This document shows positions 28,944-36,807 of a stretch of 64,000 nt of DNA, one piece after another. The position numbers were made by a program, and so were the translations under genes. How positions within the stretch are numbered: the first letter of the stretch is position 1; the number at the start of each line of letters is the position of its first letter. Below the pieces are notes generated by a model, which searched no databases, was not told where the DNA came from, and was given only the letters and a program-made list of their open reading frames with translations. The DNA lies in NCBI GenBank assembly GCA_964615765.1, contig CAZTQN010000019.1:10566-74565 (forward strand). The letters are read 5' to 3'. Source of the DNA: CAZTQN01 sp964615765. GTDB lineage: Bacteria > Planctomycetota > Phycisphaerae > Phycisphaerales > UBA1924.

Positions 28944-30212
28944 ATGCCCACGCACCCGGCCGCCCTGCTCGCGCTCACCGCCGCCGCAACCCTGCTGACC
29001 GCCTGCGGCCAGCACCGCGCCCACCGCCCGCCCGCCTCCGACGCCGCCGCGGCATCCGCCGCCGGTAATGAGCCCGGCACCATCATCGCCGCCACGCCAA
29101 CCGCGCCGATCACCGAGGTCTTCCGCTCCGACGGCTACCAGTTCACCGGCGTCGCCATCAGCTCCGCAGGGCGCCTGTTCGTCAACTTCCCGCGCTGGGG
29201 CGGGCCATACCGCATGGCCGTCGCCGAGATCCGCCGCGACGGCACGCCCGTCCCCTTCCCCAACGACGGCTGGAACCGCACCGACCCCACCCCCACCATC
29301 CCCGGCGGGCCGCCCGACCTCCGCTTCATCTGCGTCCAGTCCGTCACCGTCGACGATCAGGACCACCTCTGGGTCCTCGACCCCGCGTCGCCCAACCTTG
29401 CCGGCGTCGTCCGCGTCGGCGGCGGGCCCAAGCTCGTCCGCTTCAACCTCAACGACAAAGACCCCGCCTCCTCCGCCAAGGTCTTCTACTTCGACCCCGT
29501 CATCGCCCCCGACAACTCCTACCTCAACGACCTCCGCGTCGACACGCGCCGTGGCTTCGCGTACATCACCGACTCGGGCCGCGGCGGGCTCGTCGTCCTT
29601 GACCTCAACACCGGCCTCGCCCGCCGCCTGCTCGACAACCACCCCAGCGTCCTCTCCGACGCCAACCTCGTCCCCGTCATCGAAGGTCGCGATCTCCGCA
29701 ACCGCCAGTCCGGCCAAGTGCCGCAGATCCACTCCGACGGCCTCGCCCTGAGCCCCGACGCCGAGTATGTCTACTACCAGGCCCTGACCGCCAAGCGCCT
29801 GTTCCGCATCCCGACCGCCGCCCTCCGCGACGCCGCCCTCTCGCCCGACCAGGTCGCCGCCGCCGTCGAAGACCTCGGCGAGACCGTCGTCACCGACGGC
29901 ATGCAGATGGACGCCGACGGCAACCTCTACTTCAGCGCCTTGGAGATGGACGCCATCGTCGTCCGCACGCCGGATGGTCGCCTCGTCACCCACGCCCGCG
30001 ACATCCGCCTCGCCTGGCCCGACTCATTCGCCATCGGCCCCGTGCGCGGCCCGAACCTCGAACCACGCCGCCGCCCCGCCCGCACGCCCGCCCCGCAATA
30101 CCTCTACGTCACCACCGCCCAGATCCACCGCACCAGCAACTTCAGCCCCGACGGCTCCTCCCCCAACCAGCCCTACCGCATCTTCCGCATGCCCCTCCAC
30201 CGTGCGGACTGA
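28944..30212 (+). CDS. Lipoprotein of the major royal jelly protein / yellow family
   Basis: A 422-residue lipoprotein: the lipobox LLTAC places the acylated Cys at residue 21. The mature part is a six-bladed-propeller-like protein of the MRJP/yellow type: FTGVAISSAGRLFVNFPRW, SVTVDDQDHLWVLDPA, YLNDLRVDTRRGFAYITDSG, HSDGLALSPDAEYVYYQAL and DGMQMDADGNLYFSALEMDAI. Bacterial members are sparse and mostly uncharacterised; some bind small ligands in the central channel. It is divergent from the zinc-ribbon gene (110 bp) and its 3' end runs into a tandem hairpin/CT-rich repeat that extends into pyrB. Confidence 0.85.
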   Translation: MPTHPAALLALTAAATLLTACGQHRAHRPPASDAAAASAAGNEPGTIIAATPTAPITEVFRSDGYQFTGVAISSAGRLFVNFPRWGGPYRMAVAEIRRDGTPVPFPNDGWNRTDPTPTIPGGPPDLRFICVQSVTVDDQDHLWVLDPASPNLAGVVRVGGGPKLVRFNLNDKDPASSAKVFYFDPVIAPDNSYLNDLRVDTRRGFAYITDSGRGGLVVLDLNTGLARRLLDNHPSVLSDANLVPVIEGRDLRNRQSGQVPQIHSDGLALSPDAEYVYYQALTAKRLFRIPTAALRDAALSPDQVAAAVEDLGETVVTDGMQMDADGNLYFSALEMDAIVVRTPDGRLVTHARDIRLAWPDSFAIGPVRGPNLEPRRRPARTPAPQYLYVTTAQIHRTSNFSPDGSSPNQPYRIFRMPLHRAD

Positions 30213-30226
30213 AACAACACCTATCA

Positions 30227-30363
30227 CCACGCCCCGCGTGGGACCTCTCTTCCCTCTGACCTCTCACCTCTGACCTCTCGCCCCTTCCCCCGGGTACCCC
30301 CACGCTCCGCGTGGGACCTCTCTCCCCCCTGGCCTCTCACCTCTGACCTCTCACCCCTTCCCC
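30227..30363. repeat. Tandem repeat of hairpin plus CT-rich tract (2 units, 73-bp period)
   Basis: Two head-to-tail units. Each begins with a hairpin (CCCACGC-TCC-GCGTGGG at 30299-30315; a degenerate copy at 30227-30242). Each continues with a pyrimidine tract made of repeated CCTCTGA/CCTCTCA words; the two 48-bp tracts match at 44 positions. Unit 2 is preceded by the palindrome GGGTACCC. The sequence GGGTACCC plus hairpin recurs exactly (24 bp) inside dnaE at 34989. The repeat overlaps the end of pyrB. The hairpin could terminate transcription from both sides, but it lacks a T-run, so that role is speculative. Confidence 0.85.
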
Positions 30364-31461
30364 AACGCACAAATACAGCGCCGCCATCCGCACACTCAGC
30401 CCGTTGGTGACCTGCCGGAAGATCACGCTCCGGGCTCCGTCCGCAACATCGCCCGCGATCTCGATGCCGCGGTTCATCGGGCCCGGGTGCATCACGATCG
30501 CGCCCGCCTTCATGCGCTGGGCCCGCTCGAGCGTCAGCCCGTAGCCCAGCGTGTACTCCCGCAAACTCGGGAACGCCGGCGTGGCCTTCTTCGACCCTTC
30601 GTCCTTGCGCTCCGAGCCGCCCTCGCCATGCCGCTCGAACTGGATGCGCAGCATGTTCACCGCGTCCACGCTCGGGAGCACGTCGTCAAAGTCGTGCTCC
30701 ACGCGGCAGCCGAGCGCCTCCAGCGACCGCGGCGCCAGCGTCGGCGGGCCGACACACACCACCTCCGCGCCGAGTTTCGTCAGACACGCGATGTTCGACC
30801 GCGCCACGCGGGAACTGACAATGTCCCCCACGATCGCGACCTTCACGCCGCTCAGGTCCGTCCCGCCCGCCCCGGCCCCGGCGCCAACCCCCGCGCTCAC
30901 GCCGCCCCGCGCCTCGATCAGCGTGTACGCGTCGAGCAGCCCCTGCGTCGGGTGCTCGTGCTTGCCATCGCCGGCGTTGATGACCGCGCAGCCCACGGCT
31001 TGCCCCGCCACGCCCGCCGCCCCCGCCGCCCGATGCCGAATCACCAGCGCGTCCACCCCCATCGCCTCAACATTCCGCGCCGTGTCGGCGATCGTCTCGC
31101 CCTTGCTCACGCTCGAGCCCGTCTCCGTCAGATCGATCACGTCCGCGCTCAGCCGCTGAGCCGCGAGCGTGAAACTCAGCCGCGTCCGCGTGGAATCCTC
31201 GAAGAACAGATTGGCGACGACCTTCCCGCGCAGCGCCGGCACCTTCTTGACCGAGCGGCTCGAGACATCCGCGAACGTCCGCGCCGTCTCGAGAATGTGC
31301 CGCACCTCCGCCGCGCTCAGTTCATCGAGCCCCAGCAGACACCGGCGCGTCCACGCAGGCCCGCCACTGCCGCCACCACCACCGCCAACGGGCCCCGCGG
31401 CATCCTTCACGGCTGCGGTCACCGGCGTTCTTCGCGGGCTGGTCTGGCTCTCGGCGGACAT
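30337..31461 (-). CDS. pyrB: Aspartate carbamoyltransferase catalytic subunit
   Basis: It makes carbamoyl-aspartate in de novo pyrimidine synthesis. Carbamoyl-phosphate site: FFEDSTRTRLSFTLAAQRL. Others: SSVSKGETIADTARN, VIRHRAAGA, HEHPTQGLLDAYTLIE, VGDIVSSRVARSNI and MHPGPMNRGIEI. The 374 residues exceed the usual 305-310 because of a 40-residue Gly-rich N-terminal extension, a Gly/Ala insertion after the HPTQ motif (GVSAGVGAGAGAGG) and a charged loop (HGEGGSERKDEGSKK). The last eight codons (GEGVRGQR) and the stop lie inside the tandem repeat, so the native C-terminus appears to have been replaced or extended by the repeat. It follows dnaE by 48 bp. pyrC and pyrI are not in the window. Confidence 0.93.
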   Translation of the reverse strand: MSAESQTSPRRTPVTAAVKDAAGPVGGGGGGSGGPAWTRRCLLGLDELSAAEVRHILETARTFADVSSRSVKKVPALRGKVVANLFFEDSTRTRLSFTLAAQRLSADVIDLTETGSSVSKGETIADTARNVEAMGVDALVIRHRAAGAAGVAGQAVGCAVINAGDGKHEHPTQGLLDAYTLIEARGGVSAGVGAGAGAGGTDLSGVKVAIVGDIVSSRVARSNIACLTKLGAEVVCVGPPTLAPRSLEALGCRVEHDFDDVLPSVDAVNMLRIQFERHGEGGSERKDEGSKKATPAFPSLREYTLGYGLTLERAQRMKAGAIVMHPGPMNRGIEIAGDVADGARSVIFRQVTNGLSVRMAALYLCVGEGVRGQR

Positions 31462-31509
31462 CGCAACCAGCGTATCCGCCCCCGCCCGCTCCCGGCGCTC
31501 CGGGCCCGG

Positions 31510-34500
31510 TTAGCCCGCCTTCTTGGCCCACTTCGCGCGGTCGCGCCCGCGCTTGCCATCCTCCGTCATCTCCACCGACACCCCGCCCACCACGCGCACG
31601 CACCCCTCACCCAGCGCCGCCGCCAGCAGCCCCGCCAGTTCCGGCGTCGGCTTGACGCGCAGGTTCGCCGCCGCCTCCAGCCGCACGCGGGCCTCGGCGG
31701 TGTCGATCACGATGTCGACCGGGAACGTCGTCGCGCGGTCCGGCATCGTGCCGTTGACGCCCTCGCCCGTCGGCACCGCCGCCCGCATCGCCTGGGCCAC
31801 GCTCGCGATCGCCGCGGCCCCGCTCCCGTTCAACCGTTCGCCGTCCACACGGATCCACAGCCTCCCGGGCATCAGCGGCACGCCGTCGATCGGCACCACG
31901 CGGTCGACAATGACCTGCACGCCGTCGCTCCCGCCGCCCCGACCGCCCGCGGCGTCCTCCTCACCCCCGCCCGCCCCACCGCCCCCACCGCGCGCGCCGC
32001 CGCCGGCCATCCCCGCGCGCGAGCGATCAACACGACCGAGCATGAACACGCACTGATCCGGCTGGATGAGGTGCCCGAAGCTCGCGTACGGGTCGGCGAA
32101 CAGCACCGTCTCGATCGCGCCCGTCGCGTCCTCCACCGTCACGATCGCCATCTTCTGCCCGGCGCTCCGCCCGTTCTTGCAGATGATCGTCCGCACGTTC
32201 TGCACCAGCCCCGGGATCACTACCCGCTGGTCATGCCCCGCCTGCTTGGCCGACTCGCACGTCGCCGTCGCGAACATCCCGGCCCACCGCTTCCACCGTT
32301 CCAGCGGGTGGCTTGAGACGTAGAACCCGAGCGCGTCCTTCTCGTGCTTGAGCGTCTCGCCCTCGTTCCACGCCGGCACCTTCACCAGCCCGCCCGCGAG
32401 GTCCGCCGCCGGCTTGCCCTTCGCAGCGCCCGCACCGCCCGCCGCCTTGCCGCCGACGCTCGGCCCCGGGCCCATGAACAGCCCGCCCTGACCGGCGGCC
32501 TTGTCCGCCGCGGCCTTCGCCGCCGCGCTCATCGCCGGCTCGATGCTCGCCAGCATCGCCGCCCGCGCCTCCCGCCCGTGCAGCGAGTCCATCGCGCCGC
32601 ACTTGATCAGCGCTTCCAGCGTCGTCTTGTTCAGCACGTTCCCGCCCGAGCCCGTGCCCGCAGCGCTCGCGACGCGCTCGCAGAAGTCGTGCAGAGACGA
32701 GAACGCAGTGCTCTTCCTCTCCCCGTCCGCCTTCGCGCCCTCCCCGTTTCGCTCCCGCAAAATCGCTTCGATCGCCTTGTCGCCCACGCCCTTGATCGCC
32801 CCCAGCCCGAAGCGCACGTGCCCGCCCAGCGCCGTCCGCGCCTCGCCCGGCTCGAACACCACCGTGAAGTCCGCCCCCGACAGGTTCACATCCGGCGGGC
32901 GCACCTCCACGCCCACCTTCCCGTTCACAAACCGCGTCTTCTTGCAGTCCTCAACGTACTGGATCCAGTCGCTGACCTTCTGCGCCCCGCTCTCATACGT
33001 CAGGAACGCCGCCATGTACTGGTTCGGGAAGTACGTCTTCAGATACGCCGTCTGATACGCCACGATCGCGTACCCCGTCGAGTGGCTCTTGTTGAAGCCG
33101 TACCCGGCGAACTTCAGGATCAGCTCGAAGAGCTCCTCGGCGCCCTGCTTCGAGAGGCCCTGCTTCTGGGCGCCGTCGACGAACTTCGGCCGCTCCTTCT
33201 CGATCTTGTCGTGCTTCTTCTTGCTGATGTTCTTGATGAGCGTGTAGGCGTCGCGCAGCTTGATCCCGCCCAGGCCGTGCACGATCTGCATGACCTGCTC
33301 CTGGTACACCATCACGCCGTACGTCTCGCGCGTGAAGTGATCCACGATCGCGTGCACGCTCGGCACCGGCGCCTGCCCGTGCTTGCGCCGGTTGTAATCC
33401 GGGATCAGGTCCATCGGCCCCGGCCGGAACAGCGCGTTGGCCGCGATGAGATCCTCCAGCCGGTCCGGCCGCATCTCCGTGAGCAGCCGCCGCATCCCGC
33501 CCGATTCAAACTGGAACACCCCCGTCGTCTCCGCGCGTTGAAACAGCGCAAAGACGCGCGGATCGTCATAAGTCAGTCGGTCGAGATCGAGCGGGTGTGC
33601 GGGGGGAAGTGGCGAAGTGGCGGAGTGGCGAAGTGGCAAAGTGCTCGCCGCGTCGCCTGCTACTTCTTGGTCGCGCGCTTGGTGAGCGCCCCGCGCTCTG
33701 GTCCCTTGGCTTCCAGCTTCCGGATGAGTGAGCTGATCATCCGATCCTCCTCCTCCATCAGCTCGAGCACGCGCTCCCTTCGAGGAATCATCGCGAGCGA
33801 GACCGCGATCTCGTACGCCGTCATGAGTTCCATCAGCGAGCCCGCGGCTAGACGCAGCCCGTGCAGGAGTTCCGCGCGCGTGTGCTGCCCGAACCCCTCC
33901 GCGATGTTCATCGGTATCGATGTCGCCGCCCGGCGCATCTGGCTGGTGAGCCCGAACATCTCGGCCTTCGGCATCCCGGCCGTCGCGGGGTAGATCTCCC
34001 GCACCAGGTCCATGCCCCGCTGCCACACCAGCATGTCGCGAAATGTCTTGACCTTCACTTTGCCACTCCGCCACTCCGCCACTTCGCCACTTCTGATAAT
34101 CCCCCTCCCTCCCCACCGCCCTCCAAATCTCCTCCTCCCCCAACGTCTCCCGGATCAGCCGCTTGGCCCGCTCGATCACGCTGATCGTGCGCAGACCCAG
34201 AAAGTCCATCTTCAGCAGACCGACCTTCTCGCACGTCGGCCCGTCCCACTGCGTGACGATTTCGTGGTCCGCCGCGCCGCTCTGCTTGTACAGCGGCACG
34301 ATCTCGTACAGCGGCCTGGTCGCCACGATCACGCCCGCCGCGTGCACGCTCGCGTGCCGCGCCTGCCCCTCGATCGTCCGCGCATTGTCGATCAGCGCCC
34401 GGGCCGTGTCCGGGTCGACCGCCTGCCCCGGCCCGAGGTCCTTGTTGACCTTGTCCAGCCCCGCCGACTGGCCCTCGTACACCGACTTGAGATCCGGCTC

Positions 34501-36318
34501 CTGCTCCAGCGCGTCATCGATCGTGATGTTCAACTGCTCGGGGATCAGCTTCGCCAGCCGATCCGCCGCCGGCAGCGACACGCCCAGCACCCGGGCCACA
34601 TCGCGCACCGCCGCTCGCGCCTTGAGCGTCCCGAACGTGATGATCTGGGCCACGTGCCCGTACTTGCGCCGCACATAGTCAATCACGCGCCCGCGCCCGT
34701 CCTGGCACAGGTCGATATCGATATCGGGATACTCGCTGCGGTCCGGGTCGGTGAAGCGTTCGAACAGCAGCGAGTACCGCACCGGGCACGCGTTCGACAG
34801 CCCCAGCACATACCCCACCATCGTCCCGACGCCCGAACCACGGGCCAGCGCCGGAATGCCCTGCTGCCGCCCCCAGTTGACGAAGTCCCAAACGATCAGG
34901 AAGTACGCCGTGATGTTCTTCTCGCCCAGAATCTTGAGCTCACGCCGCAGCCGCGCCACCTTCTCGGCGTGATCCGACGCTCCCTCCTGGGTACCCCCAC
35001 GCTCCGCGTGGGGCATCTCTCCCTCGCCTCTCGCCCCTAACCCCTCGCCCCTCTCCTCCCTATCCCCTGTTCCGCGCCCATACCGCCAGATAAACCCACC
35101 CTCGCTCAAAAGCGTCAGCGCCTCGTCGCACTCGGCCTTCGCCTCCGCGCGAATCCGCGCCTGCTCCTCCGCGCTGACCCCGTCCGGCAGCGCGAACGGC
35201 ACGACCTCGAACGCCGCGCAGTACGCCGCGTACCACGCGCTCAGATCGCCCCCGAACCGCGCCTCGTCCCGCTTTGGCAGCGCGCTGCTCTTCCGCACGC
35301 GCACCATCGGCGCGTGGTTGGCCCCGATCGGCAGCTTCACCGCCCCCGCGCACCGCTCCGCGATCCGCACCGTGTTCTCGCACGCCTCCAGCCCGACCGC
35401 GCCGTACTCCTTCTCGAACAACTCGCGCATCTCGCGCGGGTCCTTCACGTACAGCTCCGTCGGATACCGCAGCCGATCCGGATCGCTCTTCACCTTCCCC
35501 ATCGAGATGCAGATCAGCGTGTCGTGCCCGTCGTGATCCTCCGCCTTCAGAAAGTGCGCGTCGTTGTCGCACACCAGCGGCAGGCCCATCTCCCCCGCCA
35601 GCCGAATCAGGTGCTTGTTGATCGCGATCTGCTCATCCACATGATGCTGCAGCTCGACATAAAACCCCGGCCCGCCGCTCCCTTCCCCATCGCCTCGGCC
35701 CTCGGCCCCCGGCCCTCGGCCCTTGAATGTCCGCGCATGCCACTGCGCACTCTCCACCGCCCGCTCCCAATGCTTCTGCTCCCCGCTCCGCTCATACGCC
35801 AGCAGGTGCTCGCCGATCTCGCTCCCCAGGTGCCCGTTGATCGCGATCAGCCCCGCGCTGTGCTTCTCCAGCAGCTCTCGATCCACCCGCGGCTTGAAGT
35901 AAAACCCCGTCAGATACGCCTCGCTGCACAACCGCAGCAGGTTCTGCCACCCCTCGTCACTCTCCGCCAGAAGCACCAGGTGATACCCGCCGTCCGACGC
36001 GCCGGTGAACGTCCGGTCCGTCCGCGCCCGCCCCGGCGGGCACACATACGCCTCAACCCCCAAGATCGGCAGGACCCCCTGCTCCTTGCACTCGAGATAA
36101 AACGCCGCCGCGCCGAACAGGTTCCCGTGATCCGTCACGGCGACCGCGTTCATCCCCAGCTCTTTCACCCGCGCCACCAGCTTGTCCAGCCGGTTCCCGC
36201 CGTCAAGCAGCGAGTACTCGCTGTGCAGGTGCAGGTGCACAAACCCGCCCGTGATCTTGCCCGCGGCTACCGCGCCCGCCCCAGCCGAGGTTCCCGTACT
36301 CGCAATGTGCTCCGCCAT
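31510..36318 (-). CDS. dnaE: DNA polymerase III subunit alpha with three repeat-derived insertions
   Basis: The replicative polymerase. The start at 36318 (MAEHIASTG) is preferred over one 26 codons upstream because FVHLHLHSEYSLLDG follows at normal distance. The PHP domain, RGSGVGTMVGYVLG, YPDIDIDLCQDGRG (catalytic Asp pair), KMDFLGLRT (third Asp), FRPGPMDLIPDYNRRKHG and C-terminal OB-type segments are intact. At 1602 residues it is about 440 longer than E. coli DnaE. Three insertions are foreign: about 198-212 (a CCTCGGC-type repeat), about 415-445 (the hairpin/CT repeat) and about 742-905 (an inverted-repeat element carrying an IVP-family gene). Each falls in a loop that varies between species, and the frame stays open throughout. 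A Gly-rich insertion is also present near the C-terminus (GGGARGGGGGAGGG). Whether the inserts are translated or removed is unknown. Confidence 0.93.
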   Translation of the reverse strand: MAEHIASTGTSAGAGAVAAGKITGGFVHLHLHSEYSLLDGGNRLDKLVARVKELGMNAVAVTDHGNLFGAAAFYLECKEQGVLPILGVEAYVCPPGRARTDRTFTGASDGGYHLVLLAESDEGWQNLLRLCSEAYLTGFYFKPRVDRELLEKHSAGLIAINGHLGSEIGEHLLAYERSGEQKHWERAVESAQWHARTFKGRGPGAEGRGDGEGSGGPGFYVELQHHVDEQIAINKHLIRLAGEMGLPLVCDNDAHFLKAEDHDGHDTLICISMGKVKSDPDRLRYPTELYVKDPREMRELFEKEYGAVGLEACENTVRIAERCAGAVKLPIGANHAPMVRVRKSSALPKRDEARFGGDLSAWYAAYCAAFEVVPFALPDGVSAEEQARIRAEAKAECDEALTLLSEGGFIWRYGRGTGDREERGEGLGARGEGEMPHAERGGTQEGASDHAEKVARLRRELKILGEKNITAYFLIVWDFVNWGRQQGIPALARGSGVGTMVGYVLGLSNACPVRYSLLFERFTDPDRSEYPDIDIDLCQDGRGRVIDYVRRKYGHVAQIITFGTLKARAAVRDVARVLGVSLPAADRLAKLIPEQLNITIDDALEQEPDLKSVYEGQSAGLDKVNKDLGPGQAVDPDTARALIDNARTIEGQARHASVHAAGVIVATRPLYEIVPLYKQSGAADHEIVTQWDGPTCEKVGLLKMDFLGLRTISVIERAKRLIRETLGEEEIWRAVGREGDYQKWRSGGVAEWQSEGQDISRHAGVAAGHGPGAGDLPRDGRDAEGRDVRAHQPDAPGGDIDTDEHRGGVRAAHARGTPARAASSRGLADGTHDGVRDRGLARDDSSKGARARADGGGGSDDQLTHPEAGSQGTRARGAHQARDQEVAGDAASTLPLRHSATSPLPPAHPLDLDRLTYDDPRVFALFQRAETTGVFQFESGGMRRLLTEMRPDRLEDLIAANALFRPGPMDLIPDYNRRKHGQAPVPSVHAIVDHFTRETYGVMVYQEQVMQIVHGLGGIKLRDAYTLIKNISKKKHDKIEKERPKFVDGAQKQGLSKQGAEELFELILKFAGYGFNKSHSTGYAIVAYQTAYLKTYFPNQYMAAFLTYESGAQKVSDWIQYVEDCKKTRFVNGKVGVEVRPPDVNLSGADFTVVFEPGEARTALGGHVRFGLGAIKGVGDKAIEAILRERNGEGAKADGERKSTAFSSLHDFCERVASAAGTGSGGNVLNKTTLEALIKCGAMDSLHGREARAAMLASIEPAMSAAAKAAADKAAGQGGLFMGPGPSVGGKAAGGAGAAKGKPAADLAGGLVKVPAWNEGETLKHEKDALGFYVSSHPLERWKRWAGMFATATCESAKQAGHDQRVVIPGLVQNVRTIICKNGRSAGQKMAIVTVEDATGAIETVLFADPYASFGHLIQPDQCVFMLGRVDRSRAGMAGGGARGGGGGAGGGEEDAAGGRGGGSDGVQVIVDRVVPIDGVPLMPGRLWIRVDGERLNGSGAAAIASVAQAMRAAVPTGEGVNGTMPDRATTFPVDIVIDTAEARVRLEAAANLRVKPTPELAGLLAAALGEGCVRVVGGVSVEMTEDGKRGRDRAKWAKKAG
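33606..33643. repeat. Left 38-bp terminal inverted repeat of the IVP element
   Basis: Built from near-identical 8-9-bp words (GAAGTGGC, GAAGTGGC, GGAGTGGC, GAAGTGGC, AAAGTG). It pairs with 34056-34093 with a single A/G difference at position 26. In the transcript the two would form a long stem closing a loop of about 412 nt. Confidence 0.93.
33660..34082 (-). CDS. Four-helix-bundle protein, 23S rRNA intervening-sequence protein (IVP/S23) family
   Basis: A 140-residue protein starting at a GTG that lies within the right inverted repeat (MAEWRSGKVKVKTF). Family motifs are unmistakable: TFRDMLVWQRGMDLVREIY, then FGLTSQMRRAATSIPMNIAEGFGQ, then LHGLRLAAGSLMELMTAYEIAVSL. The C-terminus is basic (LTKRATKK). 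The fold forms a pentameric four-helix bundle in known members and is shared with the Avd accessory protein of diversity-generating retroelements; nucleic-acid binding is suspected. The complete gene is nested inside dnaE on the same strand in another frame, so both products would be read from one transcript. Start codons inside such low-complexity repeats are, as I recall, common for this family. Confidence 0.93.
   Translation of the reverse strand: MAEWRSGKVKVKTFRDMLVWQRGMDLVREIYPATAGMPKAEMFGLTSQMRRAATSIPMNIAEGFGQHTRAELLHGLRLAAGSLMELMTAYEIAVSLAMIPRRERVLELMEEEDRMISSLIRKLEAKGPERGALTKRATKK
34056..34093. repeat. Right 38-bp terminal inverted repeat of the IVP element
   Basis: Reverse complement of 33606-33643 with one mismatch. 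It supplies the start codon and first codons of the IVP-family gene. Immediately outside lies a CT-rich tract at 34101-34141 that is also in frame within dnaE and may belong to the insertion. Confidence 0.93.
34989..35070. repeat. Third copy of the GGGTACCC-hairpin/CT-rich repeat, within dnaE
   Basis: Bases 34989-35012 are identical to 30292-30315 (the GGGTACCC palindrome plus the CCCACGC-TCC-GCGTGGG hairpin). A pyrimidine-rich tract follows with similar word structure but little exact identity to the intergenic copies. In the dnaE frame it encodes a charged Gly/Glu/Arg stretch (GTGDREERGEGLGARGEGEM, then PHAERGGTQEG). That stretch sits in a loop just before KNITAYFLIVWDFVNWG, where E. coli DnaE has only a few residues. 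Confidence 0.88.
35693..35724. repeat. Short CCTCGGC-type repeat within dnaE
   Basis: Three close copies of CCTCGGCC with a CCCCCGG spacer. In frame they encode the Gly/Arg/Glu run GRGPGAEGRGDG between WHARTFK and GFYVELQHH of the PHP-domain region, where other DnaE proteins have only a few residues. The composition resembles the other repeat insertions in this gene, but the words differ. Confidence 0.7.
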
Positions 36319-36449
36319 GCGCGCAATCCTGTCCGTCGTCCCGCCCACCACCCACCCGTGCCAACGCCCGCCCCGGCTGAATCGTAAACGATCCAACCCC
36401 AGCGCGAAACCGACACCTTGTCCCGATCACTTCCCCCCAAGCCGCCGAC

Positions 36450-36800
36450 TCACCCCGCCGTCCGCCCAAACCACACACTCACCGCCATCGACCGCGCCCA
36501 CGCGACTGCGCGGTTCACCACCACGATGCTCATCACAAACAGCACCACCCACCCCGCCACGCGCTGAGCCGGGTTGAACCACGCAAACAGCACGAGCGCG
36601 AGCGCCACGCTCAGCACCGCCTCAACACCCGCCGCGCCAACCTGCACCGCCCACAGCGCCCGCATCCGCCCATCCACCCACCGCGCCACGCGGACGCCGC
36701 TGTCCTCATCACTGATGACATCGCGCAGATCACGCCACGTCCGCTCCCGAACCCACTCCGCGGCTCGCTGCTTCCAAAGATCAGCCGTTCTCGCGATCAT
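36450..36800 (-). CDS. Small two-helix membrane protein of unknown function
   Basis: A 116-residue protein; the ATG at 36800 (MIARTADLWKQRAAEWV) is preferred over a longer start that would overlap the upstream gene. Two hydrophobic helices (ALWAVQVGAAGVEAVLSVALALVLFAWF and VAGWVVLFVMSIVVVNRAVAW) follow a charged amphipathic N-terminus. No family is recognised. It lies 7 bp after the zinc-ribbon membrane gene on the same strand and is probably co-transcribed with it. It is 131 bp upstream of dnaE. Confidence 0.6.
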   Translation of the reverse strand: MIARTADLWKQRAAEWVRERTWRDLRDVISDEDSGVRVARWVDGRMRALWAVQVGAAGVEAVLSVALALVLFAWFNPAQRVAGWVVLFVMSIVVVNRAVAWARSMAVSVWFGRTAG

Positions 36801-36807
36801 CCTCGCC

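Larger units (their letters stand above)
33606..34093 (-). mobile_element. Inverted-repeat-bounded IVP/S23 element inside dnaE
   Basis: A 488-bp segment bounded by 38-bp inverted repeats that match at 37 of 38 positions. It contains one gene, for a four-helix-bundle protein of the 23S rRNA intervening-sequence protein family, in the same orientation as dnaE but in a different frame. In 23S rRNA such intervening sequences form a stem from their ends and are cut out by RNase III; here the host is a protein-coding gene. 488 is not a multiple of 3, so flanking bases (for example the CT-rich tract at 34101-34141) must have been gained or lost at insertion to keep dnaE open. No direct target duplication is evident. 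Confidence 0.85.

Noticed and set aside
33660..34082. Idea that the IVP gene marks a 23S rRNA fragment
   Set aside because: No rRNA sequence flanks it; both sides are dnaE codons in the correct frame.
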